Of a stretch of 64,000 nt of DNA, positions 23,934-34,695 are shown piece by piece (positions within the stretch are counted from its first letter, which is position 1; every line of letters begins with the position of its first letter). The notes beneath the pieces were generated by a model. The model saw nothing but the letters and a program-made list of their open reading frames with translations, did not search any database and was not told the origin of the DNA. Origin of the DNA: Cokeromyces recurvatus (taxonomy: Eukaryota; Mucoromycota; Mucoromycetes; Mucorales; Mucoraceae); the NCBI RefSeq assembly GCF_025118155.1, contig NW_026251393.1, positions 434,001 through 498,000 of the forward strand. The letters run 5' to 3'. Position numbers and translations under genes: made by a program.

Positions 23934-24533
23934 CTACTTCATTGCATATAAATGGGTATACATTCTTATTAAACTTTCATAACCAAGTCTATCATTACAT
24001 CTTAACAAGTTGGCTACATCACAATTAAGAGGCGAAGAAGGTTCTGGATTATTTAACAAAACTGAAATAGCCAATAGAGTAGATTTTAATGTCCAAGCTG
24101 GTGACCAAGCTGTCGATTTTAATATGTCTAAACAAATTTCACCAGTCTAAAACACACCATCATGACTAGTATTAATTTTTGATATACTTTAAATATAGAA
24201 GTCTATTATACCTTAAAATGTATATTTGGATGGCATATAGTGGTTATAAATTTTATGCTTGGTGGTTGAATAGGGTAATTGGATGGTATAAGAATTGATA
24301 ATTCAAACCTTCCACCTATATCAACATTAGTTCTTTTTCTCTCTCTCTCTCTTCTTATTATTCATCAACTACTCACCTTCGTAAGGTGTATCAGGTAATC
24401 CTGCCAAGATTGCTTTCCATTGTAGTAAATTTTCATCTGTTTCAGGTGCTAATTCAATAATCTCTGGATGAGAGTTAACTTCTTTCTCTATTTCTTTTAA
24501 TTCTTTTAATAATCTTCGAGATACTGCATCCAT
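23934..24533 (-). CDS. Ubiquitin-conjugating enzyme E2, Pex4-like
   Basis: Three minus-strand exons, 24533-24377, 24315-24212 and 24146-23934, give 157 aa, a bare UBC fold. The N-terminal helix is followed by PDTPYEGGRF, HPNIHF, and the active-site segment GEICLDILKSTAWSPAWT with catalytic Cys near residue 93. The C-terminal SPLNCDVANLLR and RMYTHLYA resemble Pex4, the peroxisomal E2 that monoubiquitinates the Pex5 receptor for recycling. Another class of E2 is possible because UBC paralogues are close. The gene is convergent with the seven-TM gene (17 nt between stops) and divergent from the PPAT gene across about 200 bp. Confidence 0.85.
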
Positions 24534-24736
24534 TTATATAATAGCAAGAATAAAAAAAAAAGAAAAAAAAAAAAAAAGAGAGAGAGATAAAGAAGCATTT
24601 TATTTTTTATACTAGTAAAAACCAATTATAACAGTTAGTTTAATAATTTCAATTACAGAACAATAATGTTTATTATTATCACTATTATTTATTTATCTAT
24701 TTATTTTTTTCTTTTGATTTTTTTTTTTCTGTCATA

Positions 24737-25799
24737 ATGTCAACATCCATCTTACTTCCACTTCATTTTAAACAAATTACAAGCCTAGAAAAACAACATG
24801 TTAGCTATATAGAACAAGCCATATTGGAAGCTATACGACAAGATCAATCACTTATCATTAGTGTTACCTGTGATGAAATAAAAGCTCATGTTGACTGTCT
24901 GGACGCAATATGGCAAAGACTTCAAGCATTTTTGGGCAATATTTATGTAGTTCAACTTCAGTTTACTTATACGCTCAATAAACCTTTATTTGAATGTAAT
25001 GTTGTGTTTAGTGATCTTTGTGGTTATAACGTACATCTCGAACCTTATATTCAAACTATTTGTATACCTGAAGGTTATATAGAATATTATACACGTATAC
25101 AGATGACTAGTATTAACGATTAACATAGATCATCTTCATGACAAACATACAACTAACTTCATATTAAAAAATGACTATAAACCAACTCAAAAAGTGCCTA
25201 CATTATTAACTCATAATAAATCATCTAATGGTCCAATAGAACCTTCAGTCTTTCAACGTATTGCAGTAGGGGGTACATTCGATCATATTCATGCTGGACA
25301 TAAAATTCTGTTAACGATGACTGCCATCCTTGCTAAACAAAGTATGGTAGTTGGTGTTACTGATGATTGTATGCTACTAAAAAAGAAGCATAAAGAGTTA
25401 ATTGCTTCTACAACAGAGCGTATTCAACATGTCAAAACTTACCTTGAATTAGTAAAAAGAAGTACAGACGATTTCAAATATGAAGTAGTACCTATTAAAG
25501 ATCCATTTGGACCTACTGTCACAGATCCTACTATTGATGCCTTGGTTGTATCAAAGGAGACATTGAAAGGCGGTGATTTAGGTAAAGGACATGAAAGAAA
25601 TGAACTTCATTAAACTATCATTCACTTATATAATTATTTAGTCAATAATGAAAGAGATATGCGTGGTTATCCTCCATTAGAATTACGTATCATTGATGTT
25701 ATTTCATCTGAAAATGCTTCTATTGGAGAGCAAGATATGAATATCTTAAAGATTAGTTCAAGTTGGATTAGAGAGTATATTGCCACAAAGCAGTCATAA
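24737..25799 (+). CDS. CAB4: Phosphopantetheine adenylyltransferase (CoA synthesis)
   Basis: Preferred model: exons 24737-25061, 25129-25581 and 25642-25799, 311 aa. The C-terminal half is the eukaryotic PPAT nucleotidyltransferase domain, with the ATP-binding GGTFDHIHAGHK (HxGH signature) and a late KISSSWIR motif. The enzyme adds AMP to 4'-phosphopantetheine to make dephospho-CoA; in yeast this is Cab4. The N-terminal ~110 residues are a variable region. Intron 1 is uncertain. A 67-nt intron starting GTATAC fits the usual size here, while a 34-nt intron from 25095 with the same acceptor is also in phase. The stop lies 18 nt from the stop of the convergent sulfotransferase gene. Confidence 0.9.
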
Positions 25800-25817
25800 T
25801 AAACTACTTTATTATCA

Positions 25818-26451
25818 TTAACCTCGATCAACGTCATAAATCCAGCCATTAAAATGTGCTGTGGAGGGATCAAATATTTCAATCAAACGATTATTAAGAT
25901 CTCGATATACTTTTTCAAGTCGATACCTTATAGAAAGCTTAGGTTTTTCTTTGTTTATAATATCTTGTTGTTGTTTGTTTAATGGAGAATAAGGGAATTC
26001 TTCTTGAATTAAATAGTGCCAATTGTTGATAAAATAGTCTGCATCAATTTCTAAGAATCTTGCTAATTTTTCAAAAATGGCTAAACGTTTTAATAAAATA
26101 TCTTCAGTTCGAATGATAAATAGTTGAGAAGGAGGAAATCGTTCCAAGAAAGGAATTAAGGCTGGATAATACATTCCTTTTGCAAGCAAATTAAATGCGT
26201 GTGTTTCATTTGATCCTTTTACTTTCCATGCAGCTTTTAAAAATACAGTTAAAAAAAAAGAAGAGAGAGAGAAAGAAGAAGCATATATTTCTATGTTTGT
26301 ATCGTTACCCCTAATTTCACTTCCTTCGTGACATCTGACAAATTTTTCCCATTCAACATTCGTATGCCCACAGCGATGTAAAATAGGCAATTCTAAATCA
26401 ATCAAGGCTTCGAATGATAAACCTAAATCTTTTTAAGAAAATATTTATTAT

Positions 26452-26490
<39 letters not shown>

Positions 26491-26609
26491 TACAAGCTTA
26501 CTTGAATTTTCATGTAAATACTGTGAATATGCTCTTGAAATAGGATCATTTAAAAAGAAAACAAGCTATAAATGACATATTATTAAAATAAACTGCTGCA
26601 CGCAAATTT

Positions 26610-26643
<34 letters not shown>

Positions 26644-27360
26644 CATGAGCAATAGTTCTTACTTTGACATTAGGTAGAATTTCTTTAATTCTTTTTGCTG
26701 TTAAATGACTCTTATAAAGATATTGTGGAGCATTTTCACCAACAATCCAATTTTTATTATTGCTTCTATTCTGCTCTAAAAATGGGAACTGTGAAAGATA
26801 AGTCTCAAACAAAACATTAGAAGAAGTCGCTTCATCCCAATTTTCTGTTTCTTCTTTATCCAAGAAAATAGTGGGTTTATCACTATTGTCAATTGCACTA
26901 ATAACTTGTGGATGATCCTTCAAAATTCGAAATACAAAAGATGCGCCTGCCCATTCTGATCCTGCAAAAATGAACGATGGTATTGGTTTTGCACATGATG
27001 TTACTTTATCATTAGGACAATTTCTTGGATAATATACTAAAAATGGAAATAATAAATATAATTACACTGGATTATCAATTTAAATGGCAGTAGTTTACAT
27101 TTTGGATGATGAGTAGGATGATTTAAGGGTTGATTAGTTATGTAGTGACGCCATTGAGCAGGTACCTTTTTCATTATAAAAGGCAGAAATATGGATTCAT
27201 CATCATTTGTGTTGTAATTATGCTGTTTCCAAGTAAAATTAATTGGATTAACAATGTAGAATAAAATAGTGGTAATAAAAGAACAGACAGTAATGAAGCA
27301 GATGAAGCAATAAGTTGAGGATATATTTTGTTGTTGTTTATTACTGTAATTTTCTGTCAT
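25818..27360 (-). CDS. Sulfotransferase-domain type II membrane protein
   Basis: Five minus-strand exons, 27360-27099, 27036-26663, 26565-26502, 26428-26309 and 26233-25818, give 411 aa. One TM helix at about residues 17-40 suggests a type II Golgi topology. The lumenal part resembles carbohydrate/heparan-type sulfotransferases (PF00685-like): PSFIFAGSEWAGASFVFRIL at the PAPS phosphate-loop position, NDPISRAYSQY at the 3'-phosphate site, and YYPALIPFLERFPPSQLFII with ED shortly after. The usual Lys of the phosphate loop (PKxGTT) and the usual Arg before DP/NP (RDP) are not present. Activity may therefore be altered or lost, or the family is divergent. Substrate unknown. The fold call is fairly firm, the catalytic role less so. 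Confidence 0.75.
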
Positions 27361-27511
27361 AATAGAGAAACAAGTTGTTTAACTTTTAACTTTAACATTC
27401 ATTATTATAATACAAAAGAAAAAAAAAAAAAAAAAAAAAAGAAAGAAAACGGGAGTTATTAAAGAATATTTTAAATTTTTATAATTATTCTGATTGTAAT
27501 AAAATTATAAT

Positions 27512-28002
27512 TTAATCTTTCTTTTCCTCTTCTTTTAATTTGATGAATGGCTGAGGATGCTTATTATATGCTGGCCAAGGAGGAATAATCACCTAATATG
27601 ACAATTAATAAGCTTGTGAGAACTCTCCCCTCCTCTACTCCACTTTTTTATTTTTATTTTTATTTTTTATGCAAAACACGTATATATATTTACCAATGCA
27701 GTTAATATGAGACCAATGCAAAATACAATCATAAGGAGTTGTATAGAACTCATACAATAGCCTACGGTAAAACTCGTAAACTAGTTATACATCTTTATTA
27801 GTTCAAGCAATTAGCGCTTTTTAAATAAGAATGACTTACGGCAGATGCAAATAAAAAATAACGCAATAATTGTTCTGTTTTCTTTTGACCTTCAAAATCC
27901 TTCAAAGAAAAAATAAATAAATAAATAAACTATTTAAAAAAACAAGTATTATTTATCGTTTAACTTTACAATTGTACATTCAAGAATATCTGCTAATGCC
28001 AT
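27512..28002 (-). CDS. SPC1: Signal peptidase complex subunit 1 (SPC12)
   Basis: Four very short minus-strand exons, 28002-27970, 27899-27840, 27780-27694 and 27592-27512, give 86 aa. The hallmarks are DFEGQK at the start, two TM helices (about residues 18-38 and 45-62) joined by a short turn, then PPWPAYNKHPQPF. Human SPCS1 has the same order (DYKGQK, two TMs, LPPWPIYRRHP). SPC1 is a non-catalytic part of the ER signal peptidase that helps separate true signal peptides from TM segments. Every exon here has a whole number of codons, so the gene is missed by ORF-based calling. Confidence 0.9.
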
Positions 28003-29005
28003 TTTTTTGAATTAAAGAAAAAAGAAGAGTAACTTGCTGTTCTCAGTAAGTGTATGAATATTAATTGGTCAATTTTTAAATCTCAGATAAAGCTGATTTT
28101 AGAGACAGAAAAGGTCTGCTAGAAGTAGTATCTACTATCATCCCTACAATAATAGAATTTTTGATATCTTTGAACATTCATGAAACAAGCGAATAAAAAT
28201 ATAACGTAAGCTTTTAAGCTAAAGTAAGGCTCTTGAAGAAATGATTTTTAGACTCGTTACAAGCTGATTTGGGAATACGATATTAAACGTTTATCATGTA
28301 ATGTATAAGATCAAGTTCGTCTTTGAATAAAAAGCTTTATTCCGACGTACATAAAAAAGGAGTTTATTCGACGAGTAGTATTATGCTACTACTACTAGTA
28401 ATGTACATATTAAATATTAATTATTCGACCATTAATATATAAATCTTAACTAGTAGAGCAAATTATTTAGTTCATTAAAAAAAAATCGAACCCACATTAT
28501 TGATGGAAATTACTTATTTCAAGGAGGTACTAGAAGCTTGTTATTGTTTAAAATAAATAGTGTGCCTTACCCCTAATGAAAACAAATTAGATTATGATAT
28601 ATTACGTAATATTTAAATTATATGTGATGATCCACAAATTAACCATTTTAGACTTTATTATGTTTCTATAAATAATAAATTCAATCATATTATTTACACT
28701 AGAAGGAAAATAATAAATAGTCCCTTTTTTCTTTAATTGAAAGGAACAAAATTACTATTTATTTAAAGCAGATTTTTCATAATCATTGTACATTGGTATT
28801 TGTTAATAATAAGGGTCCATTTTTTAAAGCTAAAAAAGGTTTCAGCCTCCCCCCAAAAAAAAAAAGTTCAAATTCCAGACTACTGACTTCTACTGTTAAT
28901 AGAGTATTATTACTGGAAGATACAATACTAAAACTAACAAATAGAAGCTTAATTAGACATTAATAAACTTACCAAAGTTTAAAACGTTTCATAAACTAAT
29001 AACTC
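28003..29005. other. Intergenic, no gene recognised
   Basis: AT-rich with scattered stops in all frames. It includes the SPC1 promoter side and the leader of the small ORF at 29006. Confidence 0.45.
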
Positions 29006-29256
29006 ATGTTACCATTTTTACCAGTAATGAAAACCTCTTTTATTGTTTTAGAAACACTAGGAGGGATCATCTATCTGTACCTTTATTATCAAATCAAGTA
29101 GGTTTATTCACCAATCATATTTATTTTATTAATAATATCGATAATTTCTTTCGGAGTTTTAACTCTTCCCTTCTTTTTCCGGTATTTTTTTCTAACAGTT
29201 TGTGTTCTTGTAGATCAACTATCCTAAAATACAAATCTATTATGGGAAAAGGTTAA
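29006..29256 (+). CDS. Possible tiny single-TM protein (44 aa)
   Basis: ATG 29006 opens an exon to 29097. A GTAGGT donor and a CTAAC branch site 20 nt before TTGTAG give a 116-nt intron, and exon 2 runs 29214-29256. The product is Met-Leu-Pro..., one hydrophobic helix (about residues 10-29), then a basic tail (SIMGKG). This is the architecture of small mitochondrial or ER complex subunits, but no family was recognised. It may be spurious. Confidence 0.35.
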
Positions 29257-29758
29257 ATATGAGATTTATGTCATTCCCTTATTGTTTTTTGCTTACATTC
29301 TGATATTGGTATCTGTTTATTTTGAGGAGAAGAGAATAGTAATAATTATAATAAAAAAAAAAGAAATGTGTGAGAATTATCAAGCATGTTTAAATAGCAG
29401 TCACTTCATGAGTCATTATGGGCAAATTTTAAATTACATGTAGAAAATGCTTATGTTTTTTTGACACTTGGTTGTTGTAAAGCCATTGTATATTTTATTT
29501 CAAGTCTCTATTATTTCCCCCCCCCCCTCCTCCCCCTCTTAATCTTATACCTTTACACACTTTATTATTATTATAAAACCATTAAGACTAATACGAGTCA
29601 GTTAGTCCCTTTGATTTATTTATTTATTAATGAAACCTTACCTGTGAAATATTTGTCAAATTTTAGATTCCGCGTAACTATATGATCTTTCTTTAGTTTT
29701 CTTAATTTCTTTTTTGTTTTTTTTCTTTCCTTTTTTTTTATTAACATAACATAAAACA
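29257..29758. promoter_or_regulatory. Asparagine synthetase upstream region
   Basis: No gene. It includes a C-rich tract (about 29518-29535, CCCCCCCC CTCCTCCCCC) and a strongly pyrimidine-rich leader (29690-29740) just before the ATG at 29759. No specific factor site is claimed. Confidence 0.4.
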
Positions 29759-31677
29759 ATGTGTGGTATCTGTGCCATTTATAACTATCAAGGTGATATT
29801 GACGCCTATCGTCAACGTGCTCTTTATCTCTCTAAAAAGTAAATCTTATAACATAATACAATCAATCAAACAACTGTACCTTAACAAGCTATATATTGTA
29901 TTTTATTTTATTCTTTTAGGATTAGACACCGTGGTCCTGATTGGTCTGGTTGTCATGTAGCTAACAACACAATCCTTTGTCATGAACGTTTAGCTATTGT
30001 CGGTGTTGGTAAGAAAAAAAAATAAATATTATATATCGAGGATGAATAACTTATATTTTATTTTAAGGCTCTGGTGCTCAACCTCTTGTTAGTGAAGATG
30101 GTAACCTTGTTCTTTGTGTTAATGGTGAAATCTATAACCATAAACAATTAAGAAAACAATTAAAGAAGCCTCATCAATTTAAGACTGAATCTGACTGTGA
30201 AGTTATCATGCATATGGTAGGTGAAAAATGAATCAGCTAAAAGGAAATAAAATAAAACTGACCTTTTATTTTATTTTATTTTATTTAAAAAAAGTATGAT
30301 GAAATGGGTACAGATCTTGTTCAACATTTAGATGGTATGTTTTCCTTTGTTCTGTTAGATGTTAAACGCAACCGTATTATTGCTGCTCGCGATCCTATTG
30401 GTATTACAACCCTTTACTACGGTTGGTCTAGTAAAATGCCCGAAACTGTCTTTTTTGCTTCTGAACTTAAATGTCTTAATGAAGAATGTGACACCATCTT
30501 GGCTTTCCCTCCTGGTCATCTTTATGATTCTGAGACTAAGGAAACCACACGTTGGTTTAACCCTACTTGGTGGGAACCTGAACGTATCCCTACTAACGAA
30601 GTAGATTATACACTTTTAAGAGAAGCTCTTGAAAAATCTGTTCGTAAGCGTCTTATGGCTGAGGTTCCTTATGGTGTTCTCTTGAGTGGTGGTCTTGATT
30701 CAAGTTTAATTGCTGCTATTGCTGTTAGAGAAGCTGAAAAGATTGCAAGAGGGGGTCGTCCTGCAGATCCTGATTTTGATGAAAGCGGTCCCATGAACTG
30801 GCCTGGCGTTCATTCCTTCTCTATCGGTTTACCCGGTTCTCCTGATTTAATTGCTGCTAGAGAAGTAGCTAAATATCTTAATACAATTCACCACGAATAT
30901 ACTTTCACAATTCAAGAAGCCTTAGATGCCGTTAGTGATGTCATTTATCATCTTGAAACTTATGATGTAACTACCATTCGTGCTTCAACTCCTATGTATC
31001 TTTTATCACGTAAGATTAAGGCAATGGGTGTCAAGATGGTTCTCTCTGGTGAAGGTTCGGATGAAGTCTTTGGTGGCTACCTTTACTTCCATCAAGCCCC
31101 TGATGCTCCTTCCTTCCATGCTGAATGTGTAACTCGTGTTAGAAACTTGCACACCTCTGACTGTCTTCGTGCTAATAAATCTACAATGGCATGGGGTCTT
31201 GAAGCTCGTGTTCCTTTCCTTGATAGAGACTTCTTGGAGGTTGCCATGAACATTAAACCCGAAGAAAAGCGTCCTAACTCAAAATTAGGTCGCATGGAGA
31301 AATATATTATTCGTAAGGCCTTTGATACCTCAGATGATCCTAATGCTAAGCCTTATTTACCTACAAACATCTTATGGAGACAAAAGGAACAATTCTCGGA
31401 TGGTGTTGGTTATAGTTGGATCGATTCTTTAAAGGCTGTGAGTGAAAATAAGGTTAGTTCAGAAGAATTAGCTCAAGCTGCATCTCGATGGGAAAAGGAT
31501 ACTCCTGATACAAAGGAAGCTTACATGTATCGTGTTATGTTTGAGCAATGGTTCCCTCAACCTGCTTGTACTGCTTCTGTTGTTCGTTGGGTTCCTCGTA
31601 CTGATTGGGGTTGTTCCTCTGATCCTTCTGGTCGTGCACAAAAGGTTCACGAGAAAGCTTACGAAAAAGAAGCATAA
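29759..31677 (+). CDS. ASN1: Asparagine synthetase (glutamine-hydrolysing)
   Basis: Four exons, 29759-29838, 29920-30008, 30068-30216 and 30295-31677, give 566 aa (yeast Asn1 is 572). Class II glutamine amidotransferase domain: Met-Cys start with the Cys nucleophile exposed after Met removal, RHRGPDWSG, and NGEIYNH. The synthetase domain has the PP-loop SGGLDSS, then [12 protein letters not shown] and RVPFLDRDF. It converts aspartate, glutamine and ATP to asparagine in the cytosol. Codon use in the long last exon is biased to C/T-ending codons, richer in GC than neighbours, which suggests high expression. Confidence 0.97.
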
Positions 31678-31717
31678 ATTATAATGATAATTGTATACAT
31701 TTTTACTTTCAATTTTA

Positions 31718-31749
<32 letters not shown>

Positions 31750-31990
31750 AAATGTGTATGTATATACAATATAACTCAACCTTCCTCTTTATATATATAG
31801 AAATAAATTTAAATTATGTGTATAAAAATCTCGATTTTTTTTTTTATTATTAAATCAGCATAATTGTTGTACATATTTACATATAAAGTAGAGTTCTACA
31901 AATTATATAGCATCAGGCGTATGACAGGCAAAAAGTTTATTTTATTAGGTTGACTGTCATAACAAAATAGAGTACATCATTATTATTATA
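31678..31990. other. Short intergenic before the composite element
   Basis: ASN1 3' region with an (ATT)n run at about 31720-31750. It ends in the TA dinucleotide (31989-31990) that borders the mobile element. Confidence 0.6.
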
Positions 31991-33075
31991 CAGTTAGTGC
32001 AACACTAAAGGATGGTTTTTTAAATAAAAGGATGGTTTTTAAAATTCTCAATAGGCGGTTACAATTTTCTCAAGAGGCGGTTTTCGATCCTCAGTAGATA
32101 TTTTTTACAGTTGCTTGTGACATTTTATTAGATAGGATTGCCTTTTAAGCAATCTTCAAATATGTTTACTGAATGTTGTACAAATGCTCAAAGATGTTCT
32201 GGAGGAACATTATTGCAAGCCTCAGTTATTCTTGTTGATAAGTCCTCTTTGGTTTGAAATTGACTACGTTTGACCTTATTTTTAACTATGGACCAAAATT
32301 ACTCAATAGGATTAAGCTCAGGGGAATAAGGAGGGAGATAAATGCACTTATATCCTCTCTCTCTCTCTCTGTCACCATAGTATCAATCTCGTTAGATGTA
32401 TGGATTGGTGCATTATCCATAACTATATAATATCCTTTCATTTCCAGAATGCAATCCATTTCATCCATTGTTTTCTGAATAAAATTCATATAATGTCCAG
32501 TGACAGTTCCTTTGGAAGCAGGCTTCTTTGGTGTTTGATGATGCTTTTCTTTTGCGATTACCAGAATCGATTTTTAGCCTTTTGAATGTGTGTTCCTGAG
32601 GATTTCAAAGCTCCATTGACACGACATACTTTGCCGAGATTGCACCCAAAACTATGGTGTGATATTGCTCTGGTGGTAGGAGTGATTACAATAGCTGGTG
32701 TGCCCTTAATAGATCATCCTCCTGGAGGTCTCATATTGATATCGAAGGCTGATTCATCAACAAAAAAACAGTTTTCAAGGTAATCCATATCTGTTTTGCT
32801 CCACTTCTCAACCCCACGCTATGTGGTTTGCAACTTTGGTGGAATCGTTTCTGGGAGCTGGATGACGAGTGATTTTTTTTTTTTTTGAATGAAAGGTTGC
32901 ATTCTGTTTTGAGGAAACTTCTCACACTTGATTCTTTCAGTGTGAATGATTCGAATTTTTCAGTAAGTGAACAAACTGCATCCACAACCCTGGCTTGAGG
33001 ATTACTGCCATAAAAATTTAAAAGGTGAATCTTATGCTTCTCATCAAGCTGGCCCGCTGATTTATTGATTTTATT

Positions 33076-33117
<42 letters not shown>

Positions 33118-33564
33118 CGAAGATATTCCAATCTTTATCCTCTTTCAGTCTCCTAGCCCATTTCTGTGCAGTTCTTTCAACAACACCGCCTGCTAATCTA
33201 CCAGAGTTGGCAGCATTGAACAACTTAATCCTATTGTAATAGACAAAAAGCAGTTTCTGATCATTGGTGTAGTTGTTATAACTCCTACTCCTATTGATCT
33301 TTACGTTGGTGGCAATCTCCTCCATCTCAGCATCTAAGGCTTCCATCTCAGTGTCCTTCTGCTCTGTATTTTGCTTCTCGCAGTAAAGTCGAAGACGAGT
33401 TAACGTTTTTAGATGGAAGGGGTTAATCTCTTCTTCGCATTCCATCGCATCGCACCCATTTTCATCACAACTATTTCCCTGGCCATCTTCCTAAGAAAAG
33501 TATGAACTCATTTAACAAAAGTAAAGAGAATTTTAAAAACCGCCCTTTAGTGTTGCGCTAACTG
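31991..33564 (-). pseudogene. Tc1/mariner-type element, left arm, dead DDE transposase
   Basis: A 1,574-bp element with terminal inverted repeats (CAGTTAGTGCAACACTAAAG... at the outer end, matching the inner end) and TA on both sides. The minus-strand transposase reading starts near 33445 with an acidic N terminus, then an HTH-like segment (GRLAGGVVERTAQKWARRL). It is cut by the T40 run at 33078-33117. It resumes with SAGQLDEKHK, the first catalytic Asp in FFVDESAF (about 32765), the second in YIVMDNAPIH (about 32425-32400), and PPYSPELNPIE followed by TAA where Gln is expected. Further stops follow. It cannot encode a full transposase. Confidence 0.88.
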
Positions 33565-33566
33565 TA

Positions 33567-33859
33567 CTGTGCTTCCACTCTCAATATACCTGATGTTTTT
33601 GATACTTGTGTCAGGATAAATGGCCCAGAAAAGGGGGACAAACTTGGTCATATGTTTGAAGCTAATTAGCCCAGCTGCTTGAAAATTAATTACCCGGTAA
33701 TTTGAACAGCTTCTTGTCAAAATGATTCTATCTAGGTTAAATTCGATACGACTCTACATATAAAGCTTATAAACAGATTTTATATTTATTTAAAGAAGGT
33801 ATGGGAGCAATAATAAGTACATATTTAATTATTGTTATGATGCGGGAAAGGGCTTTGTA
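33567..33859. repeat. Inner inverted repeat, left copy
   Basis: About 293 bp directly inside the left Tc1-like element. It is the inverse of 37796-38088. It carries no ORF. It may be the terminal repeat of an older element into which the Tc1-like element inserted, or simply sequence captured in an inverted duplication. Confidence 0.85.
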
Positions 33860-33868
33860 GATTACGAT

Positions 33869-34159
33869 TTATTTTAAATTAAGGGCATGATTAATCAGGG
33901 CTTCCTTCCATGCAAGTATATTTGGTATTTTATTTATATAGGGGATTAATTTTCTCGACGTAGTTGGGATTTCTACAACTACATCAGCTGTCCTATACAT
34001 TACACCATCGTAATGAACAAGCTTCTCAAAGTAAATGTATGCCCTATCGTATAGTAAAAAAGGAGATTTGGTAAACACTTTTTCCAAATCGATTGTACTC
34101 CATATAAAATCAGACAGCATCTTAAGACGATCTATAAATTTTTTTGAGACGATTTTCAT
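33869..34159 (-). CDS. Hypothetical 96-aa ORF inside the composite element
   Basis: A single uninterrupted minus-strand ORF with ordinary amino-acid composition, including basic N-terminal and aromatic-rich central parts. No domain was recognised. It is divergent from the ORF at 34201 (41 bp apart). It begins immediately inside the left arm, so it may be the remnant of a longer element gene. Confidence 0.4.
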   Translation of the reverse strand: MKIVSKKFIDRLKMLSDFIWSTIDLEKVFTKSPFLLYDRAYIYFEKLVHYDGVMYRTADVVVEIPTTSRKLIPYINKIPNILAWKEALINHALNLK

Positions 34160-34200
34160 TTTATTTTAGATCTTTCACTCAAACAATTAAAATTACAATA

Positions 34201-34476
34201 TGGATTTTATTCACTACAACCCATCAGAAGACCCTTATTTAAATTACGATGAGAGTTCAGACGAAATGGACCTTGATAATTTGGCATTTCAACATGAAGA
34301 AATTGAAAAGTTCGTTTACATAAACACAGTAATTGTCGTAGATCGTTACTGTACAATGGTTTTGGCACCTATTATTCTTGATACTGTCTTTAAGAGTTCA
34401 ATGTCGAAATGGTTAATATGTTTTCATTGTTATAAAGTTCTGTTATTGAATACCTACCATGTCTTTGCTCTTTAAA
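34201..34476 (+). CDS. Hypothetical 91-aa ORF inside the composite element
   Basis: The N-terminal ~37 residues are acidic and protein-like (SEDPYLNYDESSDEMDLDNL); the remainder is less convincing and may run past an unrecognised donor. It could be the first exon of a longer gene, possibly even of the gene at 35808 across the tandem repeats. No family recognised. Confidence 0.35.
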
Positions 34477-34695
34477 ATCAACCAAAGTTCCTAAACGATT
34501 CTTATCATTTGGTTAGTTTTTTTAGTTGTAACCATACTGCATATTTTCTTAGGAGGGGCTAGGTTTCAAATGTTAAGCAATTGGTCAATAACTTCTGTCG
34601 CAGGAGGCCACGTACTAAAACAGTTGACATTTATTTTCATCGCGCTGAGCTGAATTATAAAGCCTATATATAAAGAGAAGAGGAGGACTTAGAGC

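Noticed and set aside
29461..29685. 74-aa ORF upstream of asparagine synthetase
   Set aside because: Opens through a C-rich and T-rich promoter tract, with Tyr/Leu/Pro-rich composition and no conservation signal.
30359..30604. Second-frame ORF inside asparagine synthetase
   Set aside because: Overlaps the conserved synthetase exon in another frame; Leu-rich composition is a codon artefact.
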